NCBI GenBank assembly: GCA_037953625.1
Contig: CM075650.1
Location: 20,775,501 to 20,839,500, forward strand
Direction of reading: 5' to 3'
From: Crotalaria pallida
Taxonomy: Eukaryota; Streptophyta; Magnoliopsida; Fabales; Fabaceae
DNA: 64,000 nt
Shown here: positions 33,987-44,333 of the stretch, in pieces
How the letters are laid out: each line of letters opens with the position of its first letter
How positions within the stretch are numbered: position 1 is the stretch's first letter
Program-made: the position numbers and the translations under genes
Notes under the pieces: generated by a model
Databases searched by the model: none
The model's input: the letters and a program-made list of their open reading frames with translations, nothing else
What the model was told of the DNA's origin: nothing

Positions 33987-35550
33987 GTTCTAGGTTTCCT
34001 CCCTATGAAGCAAGGTTCAACTAGGTGCTTGTAACTAAGTGGAACGAGCTGTTAGCTCCAATTTGGTTTGAAACCGACTTTTATTTGTTTGCAGAACTGC
34101 TCGAAATACTCGAGTCTTTTTCCCTTTACTCAAGTCTTTTTCAGCAATTCAAAGAACACTCGAGTCTTCTATGAAAGACTCGAGTCTTTCGACTCAAAAT
34201 TCAAATTTTTCAAACAACTAATGATTATACTCGAGTCCTCCCCAAAACACTCGAGTATTTTTACCTAATTTCAAAAAATTCATTATTTTATTCAATATAA
34301 TAACATTATTTATTGTAAATACTTATTTTTATTTATTTATGAAAATATTGGGCCTTACAGTGAGCAATTTGAGAAAGATGTTAGGAACATGGTTTCATTG
34401 TATGACATTGTTTTTTTTATCATGAATCTCTGTTTTTCCCTAAATCAAGAACAAATTCCTAAGGTAGTAATTACTAGATTCCTCTTATGCAATTACTATT
34501 TGTTATTCAATTTGATAACACTTAATCCCTTAAGTGATTAAACCATTGAATAACCATTAATTAAGAACAGTGGAATTTATAACAAGTTATATAATTACCC
34601 AAAAGTATTCCTACGAGTTGAATAATTATATTTTTTGATTGAAGGCCTATTCTAATTCTTAATCTATCAATTGAAGAATTAGAGATCCAAAACATAGATT
34701 AGCTACTTCTATGCATAACAGTGAAAATACAATCAAACACTTGTTTAGAAACGAAAAACATCAATTCATGAAATCAATAAACTAATCCATACAAATTCAC
34801 CGATTCCTAACACGAGGATTTTAGTTACACATTAAGAAAATATGAACAAAAGCAAAAGAAGAATACATGATTACCATGGAAAAGCCTTGGATCTTCCAAT
34901 CCTTGATCTTCTCCTCTTCTAAAACTCTAAAATTATGTAATCTCCCTCTCTAAAAGCTGCTAACCTAATTCTAATCCTAGAATAAATATCTATTTACAAA
35001 ACCTAAGAAAATCCCTCAAAAACACATCAGAAAGTGGCCCAACTGGGCCTGATCGAAGTCCGCGCTCCTGGGCGCACCAGGCTGCATGCCTGGGCACGCC
35101 CAGCTGATCTGATGCATGTTGACCGGGGGTCGCGCGCCTGGGCGTGGGGATTCCACGCCTGGGCGTGCTACTGACTTCCCGACTCCGTTTTGCTTCGTTC
35201 TTGCGCCATTTTCAAGGTCCTTTCGTCCTCTTTTCATCTCCATAATTATTTTCTTCAATTAAGCTCCGAAAGTACCTGAAACATACCCAAAACGGATCAA
35301 AACGTTCAAAGGATTCTAAATTACCTATCTTCCTAAAAACTATACAAAAAATCCTAAATTTACAAGAGAAACAAGCCAAAACCATAGTAAAAAGGAGTCT
35401 AAATCATGCTCAAAACATCATATATTAGACCCAAATCAGTTACTGACAATGAATTTATAAGTAAGTTATGTGCTTCTTGAAATGAATGACCTTTTTCTTG
35501 TACATTATTTTTTTAGTGAAGTTACTGACACAACTTTACAAAAATTTTAT

Positions 35551-35726
35551 TCATACAATTTTTACTTTATGATTACATGAAATCATCTGTAAGATTGATT
35601 TTTTTTTAAACATAAAATTCATTGAAGTGAATTTCATTTTTACCAAATTCATAAAATATTTTAAAACATCAATGTGTTTGGTCATGTCATGATAACGACT
35701 ATTCTTTGTCAAATGAATAGCACTCT
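35551..35726 (-). pseudogene. RNase H C-terminus of element H
   Basis: Reads SAIHLTKNSRYHDMTKHIDV, the classical end of Ty1/copia RNase H (SAIHLAKN..H.RTKHIDV). It directly continues the frame that ends at 60434, giving YDSQ before SAIH; the 5 bases ACTCT at both ends of B code for part of this Ser. 35439-35550 is the decayed 3' continuation without clear coding. Confidence 0.92.
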
Positions 35727-35915
35727 TGTAATACCCCGATTTTTGTTTCCCAAATAAATAAAAAGAAAATAGTTTAAACAAAATTAATTATATGGAATTA
35801 ATTAGTTTTGTTTATTAAATTATGATTATATTAAAAGGATAATCCAAGGAAACATAAGAGAAAATAATTTGGACTTTTAAAAATAAGGATTTTTGCAGTT
35901 TAGTCCTTGGGAAGG

Positions 35916-37285
35916 TGTTGATTTACCAGCAAGTGGACTGGGTCAACGAGTAATATAGTCTGGAAGACCGAATATCGTCCCACAGGGATTGCAAATTGTT
36001 TCTAATAACATTTCACCAATTCGTAATTATTAGTGCAACTTGTTATTGAAATTTAGAAGGAGAAGAAGAATAATAATAAAATAAAATAAGAAGATTGAGG
36101 TTACGAACTTGGTTTCATTGTATGATTCACTTATTTTAACTATGATTTATATTTTCCTTTAATTATCCTTCAATTCATGGACTATTCCTCTCAAATAGCA
36201 ATAGTTAGACGTCTCTAACATTACCCTTATTTTCTATATATTTAATCATTGATCCCTCAACAAATTACAATATAAGAAAATATCTATTCAGCACAAGGGA
36301 ATTAAAAAGACATATAATCATCCAATTATATCCCTATATTTTGGACTGATTATACCATTAATTGCATGGCCTATTCAAAATCCCAACTCCTGTTGCGAAT
36401 TAAGAAATCCAAAACATAAATTGCGCGGGTTTATGTAATAAAAACTCAATTAATGCATGAATTAAAAACAGCAAAATACTAAATCATAAATTAAAATAAG
36501 TTACACCATACAATTTACACCATGTTCCTAACAAGAGGTTTTAGTTACACATATAGAAATAAAGAAAACAGAAGCAAAGAGAAAACCTCATATCATAGAC
36601 CATACAGGCTAACTCTCCAAGAGACCTTCAATCCTTGTGCCTTGCCTCCTTGCTCTCAATAGATGTTACTAACCTCTCTCTCTAATCCTAATTGAATTCT
36701 ATGATCTTAAAACCTAATGAAAACTATTTACAAATCCTCTATTTAAAGAGTAAAACAAATCCTAAAATAAATCTTAATTAAATCTAATAGATAAGGTCCA
36801 TGTTTATCTTCTAATTTCTGATCAAATCTAAGATATGAAGCCAAATTAGACTTCTCTTCTTCTATTTTGTTCAGAATCTGGTCAAATTGGGACTCCAACA
36901 TGCAAGCGCGCCCCAGGCGCACACGACCTCGCGCCCCAGGCGCGCAGGTCTGATGACAATTCCTTTTGCACATAGGCGCGCCTCAGGCGCACCCGTCACC
37001 GCGCCCCAGGCGCGTGGGACCTACTTTGGCTCCGTTTTGCTCCGTTCTTTTTCCATTTGCAAGATCTTTTTGTCCTCTTTTCAGGTCCATAAATATTTTA
37101 TCCATTTAAGCTCCAAAAAGTACCTGAAACACTAACAAACGGATCAAAACATTCAAAGGACCCTAAACTACTAAAAATAATTAAAATCTAATAAAAAGTC
37201 CTAAATTTGCTAGAGAAACAAGCAAAATACATAGTATAAGGGAGTCAAATCAATGCTCAAATCTATATATATTGGACCCAAATCA
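35916..37285 (-). repeat. 3' LTR of element C
   Basis: 1,370 bp. It carries GC-rich palindromes (GCGCGCCCCAGGCGCACACG and relatives) at about 36903-37013 and GTCCCACAGGGATTG near 35978-35991. The usual polypurine tract does not follow, because B LTR sequence does. Confidence 0.92.
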
Positions 37286-37676
37286 GAAGGATCTAAGAGA
37301 TAATATTAGAAAGATTTTTGGAGGGAAAGTGAATAAAATAGTAATTTTTCAAAAAACTGAAGCTGTTAATCGATTAACAGAAAGTGTTAATCGATTAACA
37401 CGAGTTCAGTGGCCAAAGATAGTGGAAGATGATGACTCACCCAGCTGGAACCACCACTTTGCCACCTTGCACCGCCTTCCACCTCTTCATTTTGGTAGTG
37501 GGACGCGTGTAGGCTTGCATGGGCACTTGATTTGCCTATAATTTGGGGTCTTGAGTTGAAGAATTGCATGAAGAAGTTGATACCTTAGTGAAACTCTATC
37601 AAATTCTCAACTCAAACACCCTCTGTTCTTCACATTCGTTTTCCTTCCACAAACCCATACACACTACAAGCTAGTT
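37286..37676 (+). repeat. Extra copy of LTR B sequence inside element C
   Basis: 391 bp nearly identical to 41738-42128 and 57286-57665, beginning with the GAAGG duplication and including the two TGTTAATCGATTAACA palindromes. It breaks off at ...CACACTACAAGCT|AGTTAAC, where element C sequence resumes. Such a copy would be expected only beyond the right LTR of C, so it marks a rearrangement. Confidence 0.88.
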
Positions 37677-39367
37677 AACATAACAATCCCATTCAGAATT
37701 CAGAACTAATGAACACTATCAACCTCTCAATTGTTTCTCTCAAAAGTGTATAAGGGTCATATTTTCAATTCACTCAAGTTTAACAATGATAATGTGTTAC
37801 CATAGGCTTGACCATAGACCAACATCTCCACTGAAATTATTGAATGCATGCAAAAATCAAAAGGTCTTATTTTTGGTTGTAATGGGGCCATGGCTAAAAG
37901 TGTCAGGTGGGATAAAAGAAAGAAGGGATAAAACAAAGGTTAACTCGCAAAAATATTTACAAAAACAAGTTTCCCTCAAAAGCCATGAATGAGCAATGAA
38001 TACAATAAAGACTCACACTCACATCAGGAACATTTTATTATTCCTTTCTTTTCCAAATTTTTCTTCTATTATATTCTTCTATTCTCTTCCTTTCACATTC
38101 ATTTGTTTTTATTTTTATTTTTTTTTCACACGGAAGAGAAATAGAACTCATAAACTTTTCACCAATTACTTTCACTTTTCATATTCATTCCTCTCAATTG
38201 CTCATTCAAAATTTCCAAGGTACTATCAATGAATATTTCAATAAATGCAGGGTACCAAAGAAAAATCATATATCATTATAAGGCTCAAAATGGACAACTA
38301 AGGGAATATTTTCAATGCAAATCATCTGAAGGCCACAAAAACACATCCTAGGTACCTTAATCATCTTAATGCATGCAATCAATTATCAATTTTGAAATGG
38401 TCACAGGTCAAGTTCTAGAAGACAATATCAAAGTGAACACACTCATGAAAAAAATAGGGGTCTCAATATCAGAATATTTCAATAAAATTCATACCTCTCA
38501 ATAGGCTCAAAACCTCACATATGGCTAAAGTCAGTTCACTAGTCACAAGTTCTGAAAGCCTTTGTCGAAATAACCCAGTCACCGCAATCATATAAACAGT
38601 TCAATCAAACAAAGTCGAATACCAATGAGTCTAAGTCCTAAACTAAGTATGTACATGAATCAAAAGAGAAAAAGTCCTAAGGTTAGAAAAATTAATTACT
38701 TTTGCTAAGTACACAAACCAATACCAATATGGGAGAAAAATTCAGATCTGAAAAAAAATTTATTTTGTATATACTCCCCCAAACTTAGATGTTGGCTTGT
38801 CCTCAAGCAAACTAATCTACCCTAAAACTACAAAATAAAAATTAAAAACTACCTAAAAAGCTGGACAATGTTTTTGGTGAGGTACAGGGGCCTGGGGTGT
38901 AATATTGAAAAAATTGGGGCTAATGGGGTCCAAATCCTACAAAAACAAATCTAATCTTAAAATAAATCTATCCCTAAAAAAATAGAAAATAAAAAAATGA
39001 AAATAAATAAAATAAAATAAATCTATTCTAAAAATAACCCTAAGATAAATCTAATCCTAAAAAGATAAAACAAATTCCTAAAAGATATAAAACTAATTTA
39101 ATCCTAAAAGATAAAACAAACTCCTAAAAAGATAAAAAACTAATTTGTTCCTAAAAGATAAGATAAACAAAATATCTATTACTAAAAATAAAAAAAATTA
39201 CTAGAGATAAAAAAAATAAATCTAATCCTAAGAGATAAGATGGTTGAATCAGAATTTGACCCCAAAACTGAACTTTTGCACCCCAAGTAGGAGTGAAATT
39301 CCCCAAACAGCCCGGCGCGCCTGAGGCGCGCGAGGTCTGTTCCTCATTTTTTTTTCACAAAAACTAC
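37677..39367 (-). other. Non-coding interior of element C
   Basis: 37677-38815 is the truncated version of the non-coding block of D and E, ending with a polypurine-like CTAAGTTTGGGGGAG (about 38773-38787, minus). 38940-39240 is A-rich with an imperfect tandem unit around CTAATCCTAAAAGATA. 39312-39329 is a GC-rich palindrome (GGCGCGCCTGAGGCGCGCG). No ORF supported. Confidence 0.7.
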
Positions 39368-40284
39368 TTAAGAATTGAAACCTACACTACTTCTTATATA
39401 CAAAACAAATCCACCAGGATCCCAAATTCTATGGGTCAAATCCCACGTGATGCAACAATAATGAGTTATGCCCACATCCCATTGGAATTCAGCAAACTTT
39501 TCTTTTCTTCCATCATCCATCATGAAGTTGTTAACTCCATTAGTCAAGAAGATTACTTTCTCATGCTTCCTATTGCCTAATAATGATTCAGATTGTTCTA
39601 GATATTTTTCATAAAAGTACTTAGGCTGAATATAATAGAAAAATTTTGAATCACCCAAGCATGAACTAGATTTAATAAAATTCTTTATAGCAAAAAATTC
39701 CTCATGCAAGGGTGGTTCAATTTTTTCTACAATTTTTAAACCTTCGATTTTTATTTTTTGATCCGCTTCCTCAAACCTATCATGCACAATTTCTTTTTCA
39801 GATTTTTGCTCCTCCAAAATGATTTGATCATTGGTCACATCCATCACCACAACTTCCTCCTCTTTTTTAGGAGAGTCAAAAATTGTTGATAATGCTTGTA
39901 ACTCCTCAGATAAATGTTTTGGAATTTGCTCAAGTGCTATTTCTATGTTCTCAAAACTTTTTCTGTTTTCTTTTTCTATAAAATTAATTTCTTGAACATT
40001 ACTACTAATTTTTTGAGCTAATTTATCTTGGTTAATTTCCCATGACTCTTTCTCCACGGGGGAGGAATTGGTTCAACACGAGGTAATCTAAAATTATTTT
40101 TGCAATCTTTAACAAAATCCTCAGTGGCTTGAGCCAATTTCTCTAGAGCTATTTCCCATTGGGCCTTCCTAGGAGTTATATTTTGTGCAACATAGTATGG
40201 AGGATAAGGATAAGGAATAAATCTATAACAATCTGAATCACTATTACAACTATAATTATACATGAGAAAGTACAAATAACACAA
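39368..40284 (-). pseudogene. Unknown ORF of element C, split by a one-base change
   Basis: Two overlapping frames, 40284-40018 (88 aa) and 40057-39368 (229 aa), form what was probably one protein of about 300 residues; the frame changes in a run of C near 40060-40064, where one extra C would join them. The N-part has AQWEIALEKLAQATEDFVKD, the second part repeats this style (SWEINQDKLAQKISSN) and is rich in Glu/Lys, likely coiled coil. The C-terminus ends THRIWDPGGFVLYIRSSVGF. It resembles the linker of Athila Gag in its N-part, but no capsid or zinc knuckle is visible. Function unknown. A sequencing error in the homopolymer cannot be excluded. Confidence 0.6.
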
Positions 40285-40328
40285 ATAATTACAAAAAGTA
40301 CCGAAAAGAAATTAGAATCGAATTTCAC

Positions 40329-40346
40329 TCCCCAGCAACGGCGCCA
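40329..40346 (-). promoter_or_regulatory. tRNA-Asp primer-binding site of element C
   Basis: Minus strand TGGCGCCGTTGCTGGGGA, one mismatch from D and E (G to A on the plus strand at 40334), six bases from the LTR. Confidence 0.9.
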
Positions 40347-40352
40347 AAAATT

Positions 40353-41737
40353 TGTTGATTTACCAGCAAGTGGACTGGGTCAACGAGTAATATAGTCTGG
40401 AAGACCGAATATCGTCCCACAGGGATTGCCAATTGTTTCTAATAACTTTTCACCAATTCGTAATTATTAGTGCAACTTGTTATTGAAATTTAGAAGGAGA
40501 AGAAGAATAATAATAAAATAAAATAAGAAGATTGAGGATATAAGATGTATAGAAAGCAATAGAAAAAGGTTAGGAACTTGGTTTCATTGTATGATTCACT
40601 TATTTTAACTATGATTTATATTTTCCTTTAATTATCCTTCAATTCATGGACTATTCCTCTCAAATAGCAATAGTTAGACGTCTCTAACATTACCCTTATT
40701 TTCTATATATTTAATCCTTGATCCCTCAACAAATTACAATATAAGAAAATATCTATTCAGCACAAGGGAATTAAAAAGCCATATAATCATCCAATTATAT
40801 CCCTATATTTTGGACTGATTATACCATTAATTGCATGGCCTATTCAAAATCCCAACTCCCGTTGCGAATTAAGAAATCCAAAACATAAATTGCACGGGTT
40901 TATGTAATAAAAACTCAATTAATGCATGAATTAAAAATAGCAAAATACTAAATCATAAATTAAAATAAGTTACACCATACAATTTACACCATGTTCCTAA
41001 CAAGAGGTTTTAGTTACACATATAGAAATAAAGAAAACAGAAGCAAAGAGAAAACCTCATATCATAGACCATACAGGCTAACTCTCCAAGAGACCTTCAA
41101 TCCTTGTGCCTTGCCTCCTTGCTCTCAATAGATGTTACTAACCTCTCTCTCTAATCCTAATTGAATTCTATGATCTTAAAACCTACTGAAAACTATTTAC
41201 AAATCCTCTATTTAAAGAGTAAAACAAATCCTAAAATAAATCTTAATTAAATCTAATAGATAAGGTCCATGTTTATCTTCTAATTTCTGATCAAATCTAA
41301 GATATGAAGCCAAATTAGACTTCTCTTCTTCTATTTTGTTCAGAATCTGGTCAAATTGGGACTCCAACATGCACGCGCACCCCAGGCGCACGCGACCTCG
41401 CGCCCCAGGCGCGCAGGTCTGATGACAATTCCTTTTGCACTTAGGCACGCCTCAGGCGCACCCGTCCCCGCGCCCCAGGCGTGTGGGACCTACTTTGGCT
41501 CCGTTTTGCTCCGCGCTTTTTCCATTTGCAAGATCTTTTCGTCCTCTTTTCAGGTCCATAAATATTTTATCCATTTAAGCTCAAAAAATACCTGAAACAC
41601 TAACAAACGGGACCCTAAACTACTAAAAATAATTAAAATCTAATAAAAAGTCCTAAATTTGCTAGAGAAACAAGCAAAATACATAGTATAAGGGAGTCAA
41701 ATCAATGCTCAAATCTATATATATTGGATCCAAATCA
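40353..41737 (-). repeat. 5' LTR of element C
   Basis: 1,385 bp, TGTTGATTTACC...CCAAATCA, with GC-rich palindromes at about 41372-41482, followed by GAAGG (41738-41742) and the resumed LTR of B. It contains a short stretch near 40540-40570 that the left LTR lacks. Confidence 0.93.
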
Positions 41738-42508
41738 GAAGGATCTAAGAGATAATATTAGAAATATTTTTGGAGGGAAAGTGAATAAAATAGTAATTTT
41801 TCAAAAAACTGAAGTTGTTAATCGATTAACAGAAAGTGTTAATCGATTAACACGAGTTCAGTGGCCAAAGATAGTGGAAGATGATGACTCACCCAGCTGG
41901 AACCACCACTTTGCCACCTTGCACCGCCTTCCACCTCTTCATTTTGGTAGTGGGACGCGTGTAGGCTTGCATGGGCACTTGATTTGCCTATAATTTGGGG
42001 TCTTGAGTTGAAGAATTGCATGAAGAAGTTGATACCTTAGTGAAACTCTGTCAAATTCTCAACTCAAACACCCTCTATTCTTCACATTCGTTTTCCTTCC
42101 ACAAACCCATACACACTACAAGCTTTGCATCTTATCAAAGCTTGTAGAAAGAGCTTTCTATCCATATTAAGATCACGAATTTTGGTCACTTGAGTGAGGA
42201 GATATTGCAGCTGGAAGATGGGCTCTTGAAACTGAAGTGCTGTGATTTCAGACTCGAGGTGGTGACTTTGAGCTTAAAGTGTGGTAAGCTTGGGGCACCA
42301 ATTAGTACCAAATCTATTTCTATTTCAAGTTCACACTTCCTAGTTTTGTTATTGACCAAGTTTATTCGTTTTTATGCACGTTTGGTTTGTCGAATCCTCG
42401 CCTGAACTTGCTCATTCAAAACTGTCATAAACCGAAAAACAGAGCAATTGGAGTTTGGTGATTCTGTGAGTTTCTTTGCTGTGTACCTATCCAAATAGCT
42501 TCAACAAG

Positions 42509-43908
42509 GTAAGGGAGAAGCTTTACTAACGCTAGAATAGATTGTGGTATTGAATTGAGTATAGGTTGAACCACCATGAGGTTCAAAGGGCACTAGGTTA
42601 GAGGACAATGGCTTGGAGGCCAATTTGACCAAAAACCAGAATTGGAACATGTTAGATGATGGTATCTAAAGCTAAATGAACCTTCAATTTGATCTGAAAT
42701 TGAGTGGTTAATGATTTGATATGTTAAGTTGTGTTTTAGGTTAAAATTGGGGAAAAACATGATGATTCTGTGATGTTGATGTTATTTAATGTAATTGATG
42801 CTATGAACAAGTTTAATATACTCTATTTAAGTTGGTTTGGAGGTTAGTTTTGGTTAAAATTGGATTGGCATGAGTTTGATACATAAAAACCAGTTCAGCA
42901 GTGTTTTTCTGCACTATTTAATCGATTAACACGAGCTGTTAATTGATTAACACGTTGAAATTCTGATCAGTTTGAAATGTACAAAGGGATAATCGATTAA
43001 CAGATTCTTTTAATCGATTATTGACTGAATTTTTGCAATAACGATAAGAATTTAACTATTTAATTGATTATCAAAGTGTGAAAATCAATTAAAGGCTGAA
43101 ACTGAATTAAATTGAAGTAAGTTTAATGGAAAATAAAGTTCAACTATGCCAAGTACAAACCTCAAACAACTTAAATGACACTGGGCATTATTGATTTGAT
43201 GAAATCATGCATAGCATCTGCATTATGGTTTCCCACAGCGATGAGCTGATGGAGACACGTCCGTGAGGCATGGGCATATCCCTTTTGGTTGAACTCGAGG
43301 AACACTTGTGTGAGTGTTTGCTCCAAAGGGTTCACGGGGGAGTGTCGGTGACCGGGGTTGCACCTTCTGTTTCCGGAAATACACACGTGCGTGTGGGCAT
43401 GTCATTTGATGCCGGACTCGATGAGGCGTAATCCTACGGGATACGTCGGCAACATTTCTAAGAGCTCTAGGGGTGTTGATTTATTTGCGGGCCGAGTTCG
43501 ATGAGGTACTCATTATGGGTACCGGGCATGTTTGTTTTTAAAGGTGCCACGGAAGCCTATCTGTTGTAGTTGGCCAACAATCATGCACTAATAAGATGAG
43601 ATACATCTTGACTGCACATGTTATTGATTATTTATGATTATGTCTTGGTGTTGATGTTTAACATGTGTAATTAATTGTTAATGAATGAAATTTGATTATT
43701 GAAAACTTATAATTGGTTATCAAGAAGTCTAATTGATTAATAAGAAGTTCTAATTGATTATCAAGGGAATGTTAATTGATTAATGGTAAATGATAATTGA
43801 TTAGAAAAGGAATCAATGATTAGTGTTAAATAAAGACTCAACTATTTAAGTATTACCCTGTCTATTTGATTATGTGTTAGTACATACTGACTCCCTATGC
43901 CCTTGTAG
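42509..43908 (+). other. Predicted intron in the 5' LTR of B
   Basis: Donor CAACAAG|GTAAGGG to acceptor GCCCTTGTAG|GTGATG, 1,400 bp. Preceded by a TATAATT at 41989-41995. Contains the hairpin ATGGCTTGGAGGCCAA (42608-42623) and TAATCGATTAA palindromes at 42920-43021. Confidence 0.6.
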
Positions 43909-43911
43909 GTG

Positions 43912-44333
43912 ATGGCTCGTTACTTGACATACGTGGAGTTGTGTCCACTCCGTAGAGGAGTGTGGGACTACGAGGAGCACCGAGCGGTGTTCGAGGGTGA
44001 GGTTGACGTGATCTTTCGCCACCCTAACCCCCTTGCTCGAGTGCGACCTCGTAGACTTCGCATCCCCATGATCTACATACTGCACATTCCCCCGGCTTAT
44101 ACTTATCGTTTTGGTACTCCACCCCCATGTCCTGGTCGTCGTTTTTATAACTTACGTGTCAGACGCGCTGCTACCCATACTCGTCCTTCTACTTCTGATG
44201 AGGCTACTGCTACGGCCACTCCTCATCCTGGTCCGACCACCAGGGTACGTTTTGCACGCTCACCTGAGCCAGTGCGTCGCACTGCTACTCCTGTGGTGTC
44301 GGATGAGGAGGAGGAGGACCCCGTAGAGGACGT
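43912..44333 (+). pseudogene. LTR ORF of element B (5' copy), cut by solo LTR G
   Basis: ATG three bases after the acceptor-like TAG. The 140 residues up to the insertion show MARYLTYVELCPL, YEEHRAVFEGEVDVIF, HPNPLARVRPRRLRIPMIY, PPAYTYRFG, a Thr/Arg/Pro-rich middle and an acidic SDEEEEDPVEDV end. G is inserted within the acidic tail, so about ten codons and the stop were displaced to 46083 onward. Before this insertion the protein had about 150 residues, like that of A. Function unknown. Confidence 0.75.

Larger units (their letters stand above)
32012..34359 (-). mobile_element. Element L: solo LTR of a Tekay-like gypsy element
   Basis: 2,348 bp. On the minus strand it starts TGTAAGGCCC (34359) and ends GGGTCGTTACA (32012), flanked by perfect 5-bp duplications GTGAG at 32007-32011 and 34360-34364. 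Minus-strand layout: ACTCGAGT-type palindromes (34100-34262), TATAAATA box (33979-33986), donor TCTAAG|GTATGGG (33469/33468), a second palindrome cluster (about 32960-33066), acceptor CCCCTGTAG (32328), short ORF. The remaining LTR and body were lost by LTR-LTR recombination. Confidence 0.93.
27778..35438 (-). mobile_element. Element E: Athila-related gag-protease-only retrotransposon
   Basis: Minus-strand element. 5' LTR at right (31803-35438, including inserted solo LTR L), tRNA-Asp PBS (31779-31796), gag (30899-31588), partial protease (30144-30810), a short non-coding tail, a conserved non-coding block, and a 3' LTR of which only the last 698 bp remain (27778-28475). Reverse transcriptase, RNase H and integrase are absent: the protease part is followed within about 50 bp by the GGGAGGCAACCCAA motif that in D follows integrase. 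This is the layout of TR-GAG-type non-autonomous elements, which depend on a relative for enzymes. The right TSD would be GTTAC; the left end is lost. Confidence 0.85.
31803..35438 (-). repeat. 5' LTR of element E, interrupted by solo LTR L
   Basis: TGTTGGACTACC...CCCAAATCA on the plus strand. Without L it is about 1.28 kb. GC-rich palindromes (CCTGGGCGCACCAGG and relatives) occur at about 35063-35166. Near 31858-31878 is GTCCCTCAGGGATTG, a motif common to the LTRs of E, C and (more loosely) D. Confidence 0.92.
35916..41737 (-). mobile_element. Element C: non-autonomous Athila-related retrotransposon in LTR B
   Basis: TSD GAAGG at 35911-35915 and 41738-41742. LTRs 35916-37285 (3') and 40353-41737 (5'), both TGTTGATTTACC...AATCA. 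PBS to tRNA-Asp at 40329-40346 sets the minus orientation. The interior holds one broken ORF (39368-40284) and non-coding DNA; no protease, RT or integrase is present. Oddly, a piece of B LTR (37286-37676) follows the left LTR before the interior begins. Confidence 0.9.
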
